This document shows, piece after piece, positions 60,079-64,000 of a DNA stretch of 64,000 nt. The stretch lies in NCBI GenBank assembly GCA_914767715.1, contig OU612075.1, forward strand, positions 15,872,001 to 15,936,000. The letters are read 5' to 3'. The notes below the pieces were generated by a model that saw only the letters and a list, made by a program, of their open reading frames with translations, was not told where the DNA came from and did not search any database. The translations under genes were made by a program, and so were the position numbers. The stretch is from Membranipora membranacea. Taxonomy: Eukaryota; Bryozoa; Gymnolaemata; Cheilostomatida; Membraniporidae. Positions within the stretch are counted from its first letter, which is position 1, and the number at the start of each line of letters is the position of its first letter.

Positions 60079-60619
60079 AATCATGGCTCTGATTGACGGA
60101 TGAGTTTGCAATCACTTTACCTTCTGGTCTTCGGAGGATTTCATGGTTGGAAATTCAGCAAACACTGACAAAATTGGGCATATTATTGTTTTCTCAATAA
60201 TTTTCCCCTCACTGTACTATTTATCAATTATAAATTTGTGATTTTCATTTTGTGACTCTTATATTTTTCCATCTCAAACAAAGATTATTAATCTCTCTCC
60301 TATTTTGCAATTATTTTCCGACTAGCGGGAGTGTGCACACAGCGCTACTAATTCACATGCATATTCTATGCAGGCAAAATGGCTTTTCTTAATTTCCAAA
60401 ATGGCAAGTCTGGTCTCAAAAGTGGATTGATTAGGGAATTTATTATTGTCACGGCCTAGATTCATGATAATCAACCGCTTACTCAAAAAGAACCATTACA
60501 GCTAGAGCGACGTCCATAATGGTGGAACTTCCTTGTTAATATATTCTACAGTGTACTGTATTGTCAGTAGCAGTTAGTATTACCTGTGTTCTGATGGACG
60601 GTGGTTGTAATTGTAAGTT
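60079..60619. other. 3' flank of the BIR gene
   Basis: No canonical AATAAA close behind the stop was found; the nearest clear AATAAA is at 60,762-60,767. Nothing else recognised. Confidence 0.35.
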
Positions 60620-60649
60620 GGAGCAAGGAGTTATCTAACTCCTTGCTCC
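60620..60649. repeat. Perfect 14-bp stem palindrome
   Basis: GGAGCAAGGAGTTA (60,620-60,633), two bases, then its exact reverse complement (60,636-60,649). It lies about 540 bases past the BIR gene stop and may form a cruciform or RNA hairpin. Confidence 0.8.
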
Positions 60650-60769
60650 TAACTCCTTGGTTGGAGCTATTTGGTATATTGGTGAGTAATTGTGATTTCT
60701 GATAACTATGCTTTGTATATGCTTGAACATCAGCTCACTATTGGATGTCGCTATATATGTGAATAAAAA

Positions 60770-63700
60770 CTGTGAATGGAAGTTGCCTAGCAAGTGCTAA
60801 ACGTTATAAGTTGTTGGAAGAAGTGCACTTTGTGAGACATCTAGCCTCAATAGTGTCTATGCATAGAATGGCTGTTGAGCTACAAACTGATTAATATTTC
60901 AGTTGGTAGGACTCGAAAAGTGGAAACTTAAGACTCTGAAAGCGACTCACAGCGAAAATTGGTTTCCAATAGTTTCCAGGGCTATGATTGGTTAATACTC
61001 TCATTTGTATATTCAATCGTTAATCCATACTTGCCATATATCAACATCAGACCTCACAGTCTAATCAGACATATCCATTGATATGAATTCATGGATTAGT
61101 GGTAAAATACACAGTATGGCCAATGACTTTATTTATAACCTTTGGTATGGCTATTTGTGGAGAAATTACATCAGTATATAAGTTTGCGTCAGTAATTGGA
61201 TCTAGCTTTAATTCTGGTAGCTGTAACATTTCGCTATGACTGACGGCATAGTAACGAGCTTTAAAAACTTGGGCAAGCTACATGACAAAAGTTAACAAGG
61301 GGTCAGCTGTAGCATTACTGAACTTAGGGACCAATCAAAGATGAGAAAATGTTTCCAAAAACCGTGCATAAATTGTCATAAATGCTTGTTCAGGGTCTGA
61401 TATGTTCCCCTCATCCATGAATATATATCAGTGGACGTAACACATTGTTTTATCGGGACATCAACCATCAGCTGTGAAAATTTTCCTCCTGGCATGGATG
61501 GAATTATCGTCCGAATCAGGATCTCATATACATAATTAAAGGCATCCACACACATGATTTCTGAGAGCTAACGGAATTGCTATGTTACTCTATGCCAAAT
61601 TAATTGGTTGTTTTTTCCTGGCATGCACGAATCCACCCTTGTCGAAACTCTAGGAGCCCCAATAAAATGCCACCCACACCCCTTGAAACAATCGATGCAG
61701 TAGAAAGTCAGGACTGTTGTAATTATCATCAATATTGTTCTAATTACAGGTTCTTCGCATTGGCATAAAAGACAGACCATATACCTCAAAGATAATATAT
61801 TTGGATTGATAAGACTTCTTACAACACGGCATCACCTTTTGTGAAACATCAATGACAAAAGAAGCTTGTTTAAACAATCACGACAAACAGCTGTTATGCA
61901 ATTTGTCACCTCCCTGGGACTAGACTTTCAATCCACCTGTTATGACTGAATGCAAGATGGAGACCAATAAGTTAATCAAACTATGACAGGAGATGACATC
62001 GATAGGTAGAATTGAGTGACGAAGGGGTGAAAAGTTTGATGGTAGTGTTACTGGCCTACGTCCTCATATCATAGCTATGGCCACTCATTGGGCACCGAGC
62101 AGCTTGAACTAACATGTGAAGTATGCCAAGGTAAGTAGATAACTGAAGGGGTAAATGGAGAGCCGTCTCTCGATTTTATTCTCTGCTGATGGGTGTTCTT
62201 CATATAGCACAATGATGGGTTGCAAGTATGTAAAGCAAGAAGGGACCTCTGTTGCATTGGCCCCAGGTGAAGGAGTTGTTTTGACCATAGCTAGTGACCA
62301 ATAGGCAGGCCAGATAGATTACGGCTGATCTTCAGTTCTAAAACAACTTAAGTTCATTTGTGCAGAGACATTCATGGCTGAAGCGTTTAAGTTTCCATGA
62401 GGCTGAAAGACAGATTTAGATTTTAAAATCTTTTGCATTAGTCAATGTTTTGGCTCTGAGTAGAGACTACATTTTAATTGGCACACACATTGTAGGAACA
62501 GCTGGTCCCAGATTATTTCCTCAGCGATCACAATTATATAGTTTATCATGACAAAATCCTCAACCGTCCTTTGTTGATCACAAGCGCTGTCATCGCTGAT
62601 GATTACTGATATAATTCTGTATATTATGGGAATTCCAATTAGGCGCAAATGTATTGTATTAAAAACTTTTTATGTTTTTGGATGCTGGGAGCAACAGTCT
62701 TTATATCAGAATTTCCCACAAAAGTTCAGCAAAAAATGTCCCTCACTTTAAGCATTGATTCTTGCTGGGGCAGCTGGGAAGTCATATACTTGTCTTCATT
62801 TCTTGCTTGAATGTCAGGAAGTCTGAAAACAATGTTTTCAGATTGGAAAAATTCAAATAAATAGGATTCCAGCGCTAGTACTTGCGGGACTGCTTTTCTG
62901 TTATTATTGCGGTTACTAGGGTGCTGGAAGCTATGGAATTTATATCATACTAATGCATAGTCAAAGTCAAAAACGTATTCAACAGCGTCCCAGACTTGGC
63001 CATGGTCTCGACTGCTCCCCACTACCGGTACCGGCGTGCTATGCATTTAGGGCTTCTTCTACTGTCCACCTGTAGAGAACAGGGAAGGGCTATTCAATTC
63101 AACCTAATAAAGTGTTTGGTCAAGGATAACATTTGGAATTCAGTAACATAATCACAGATGATTTTCTGCCGATTTTGAATGTTTTTGGGGAATTCGTAAT
63201 AGCTGTAAGAACGAGTTTACCTGCACTATCTCCTAAGAATCCTACAATGGGTCAGGTATTCATTTCGTGGATTGTGTCAATGAGGGTTTACATATCCCGC
63301 TAAGAGTCCCTCAGCCTGTCATTTGATATATGGCAGAGATAATATTTATACCATGTGACCATTTAGGTTATTGCTGCTACTGTAGCCCAATTATTATGCA
63401 AGTGACTATGAATACTTGTTTGTCTTGTTATTCAAAGACTAGCTGCAAAAAAAGTTGTGTTTACAATAGGCCAATTACTGATAAACTTTATCTTCATTGA
63501 AAGCAATCTGACTGACTGATTACAACCACCTGTGACCTTTGTCAAATAGCAGGACCTGTGCCTTATAACAAGATAATACAAGTGGAAAGTTCTCAAATTG
63601 ATGTTTTCCATAGCTCAATTGTGAAATGTTATTGCTGAACCTTTCTTTCTAGAGAGGCAACTTTTTGTTTGTAGATTACTCCCAATATTATTGAGCAATT

Positions 63701-63770
63701 TATTCCACCACAAAAAAATGCCTATCCATGTAAATAAGTGTTACAAGACATTACCCCTTCATTCAGTCAT
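60770..63770. other. Intergenic stretch, nothing recognised
   Basis: No splice-supported open frame, no terminal repeats, no RNA gene seen. Confidence 0.45.
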
Positions 63771-63782
63771 ACATATGAAAAC

Positions 63783-64000
63783 AAAATAAAACGCTTCACC
63801 AGCATTAAACTGGTGGACTGGACACTAATGTGGCTTATGAGCTCATAAATTGCTGCAGAGAAAGAATTTCAAAAACTGTTATCAAAATAAAACGCTAAAT
63901 TGTTGCAGAGAAAGAATTTCAAAAACTGTTATCAAAATAAAACGCTTCACCAGCATTAAACTGGTGGACTGGACACTAATGTGGCTTATGAGCTGATAAA
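63783..64000. repeat. Start of a tandem repeat array (runs off the window)
   Basis: The unit AAAATAAAACGCTTCACCAG ... CTTATGAGCT ... GTTATC (about 115 bases) occurs twice in full (from about 63,783 and 63,932) with a shortened copy between (about 63,893-63,945) that lacks the CACCAG..CTGGTG hairpin part. CACCAG-CATTAAA-CTGGTG makes a small stem in each full copy. Confidence 0.8.

Noticed and set aside
1-64000. Bacterial-style operons, CRISPR arrays or integrated virus
   Set aside because: Spliced genes and animal transposons throughout; no regularly spaced repeats, no capsid, envelope or integrase-protease-RT order of a retrovirus was seen.

Overview
The window is animal nuclear DNA. Genes are split by spliceosomal introns (GT..AG with pyrimidine tracts), the DNA is AT-rich, and most of it is introns, intergenic DNA and transposable elements. 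The mix of pogo, PIF/Harbinger, hAT, P-element (THAP9-like), LINE and tRNA-derived SINE remnants, together with animal-type host genes, points to an invertebrate metazoan, probably marine. The sequence alone does not fix the species. There are no prokaryotic features, rRNA genes or CRISPR arrays.

Left third (1-31 kb), mostly mobile DNA. It opens with the 5' part of a pogo/Tigger-like transposase (minus strand). Its element ends at a TA site at 1489/1490, and the uninterrupted paralogous site lies near 30,385. A roughly 3-kb tandem duplication (2.2-5.0 and 5.2-8.3 kb) carries two copies of an unrecognised three-exon coding unit; copy B also holds a SINE. A BESS-like terminal exon and other open frames lie at 9.1-10.3 kb (minus). 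A PIF/Harbinger element with both termini (10,338-16,612, TAA target duplication, 17-bp TIRs) holds a decayed DDE transposase (plus), a convergent MADF-domain gene (minus) and a tandem array of foldback repeats. Next to it is a non-autonomous hAT element (16,831-18,713, 8-bp duplication) with a head-to-head tRNA-like SINE and a foldback element nested inside. Further inverted and direct repeats fill 20.6-26.1 kb. A predicted five-exon minus-strand gene starting MGCSIS (possible myristoylation site) runs 26.4-30.9 kb, with a 522-bp hAT MITE in its first intron.

Middle (31-47 kb). A LINE fragment is followed by an almost full-length THAP9/P-element transposase (36,386 to 32,326, minus) that has one frameshift and two nonsense codons. 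36.4-45.4 kb has few supported features. A second LINE (RT with YADD, 3' tail of TTA repeats) lies at 45.4-46.4 kb.

Right (47-64 kb), host genes. An eight-exon plus-strand gene (47,616-57,573) encodes a 400-aa protein with an N-terminal UAP56-binding motif and RG/RGG-rich body, like the mRNA-export adaptors UIF/FYTTD1 and ALYREF. It is followed on the same strand by a compact gene (58,918-60,078) for a 133-aa single-BIR-domain protein whose start codon appears to be split by an intron. The window ends in a tandem repeat array that runs off the edge.

The two right-hand genes and the MGCSIS gene look intact; almost all other coding sequence is transposon-derived and decayed. All gene models were built by eye from splice sites and reading frames, without database searches or transcripts.
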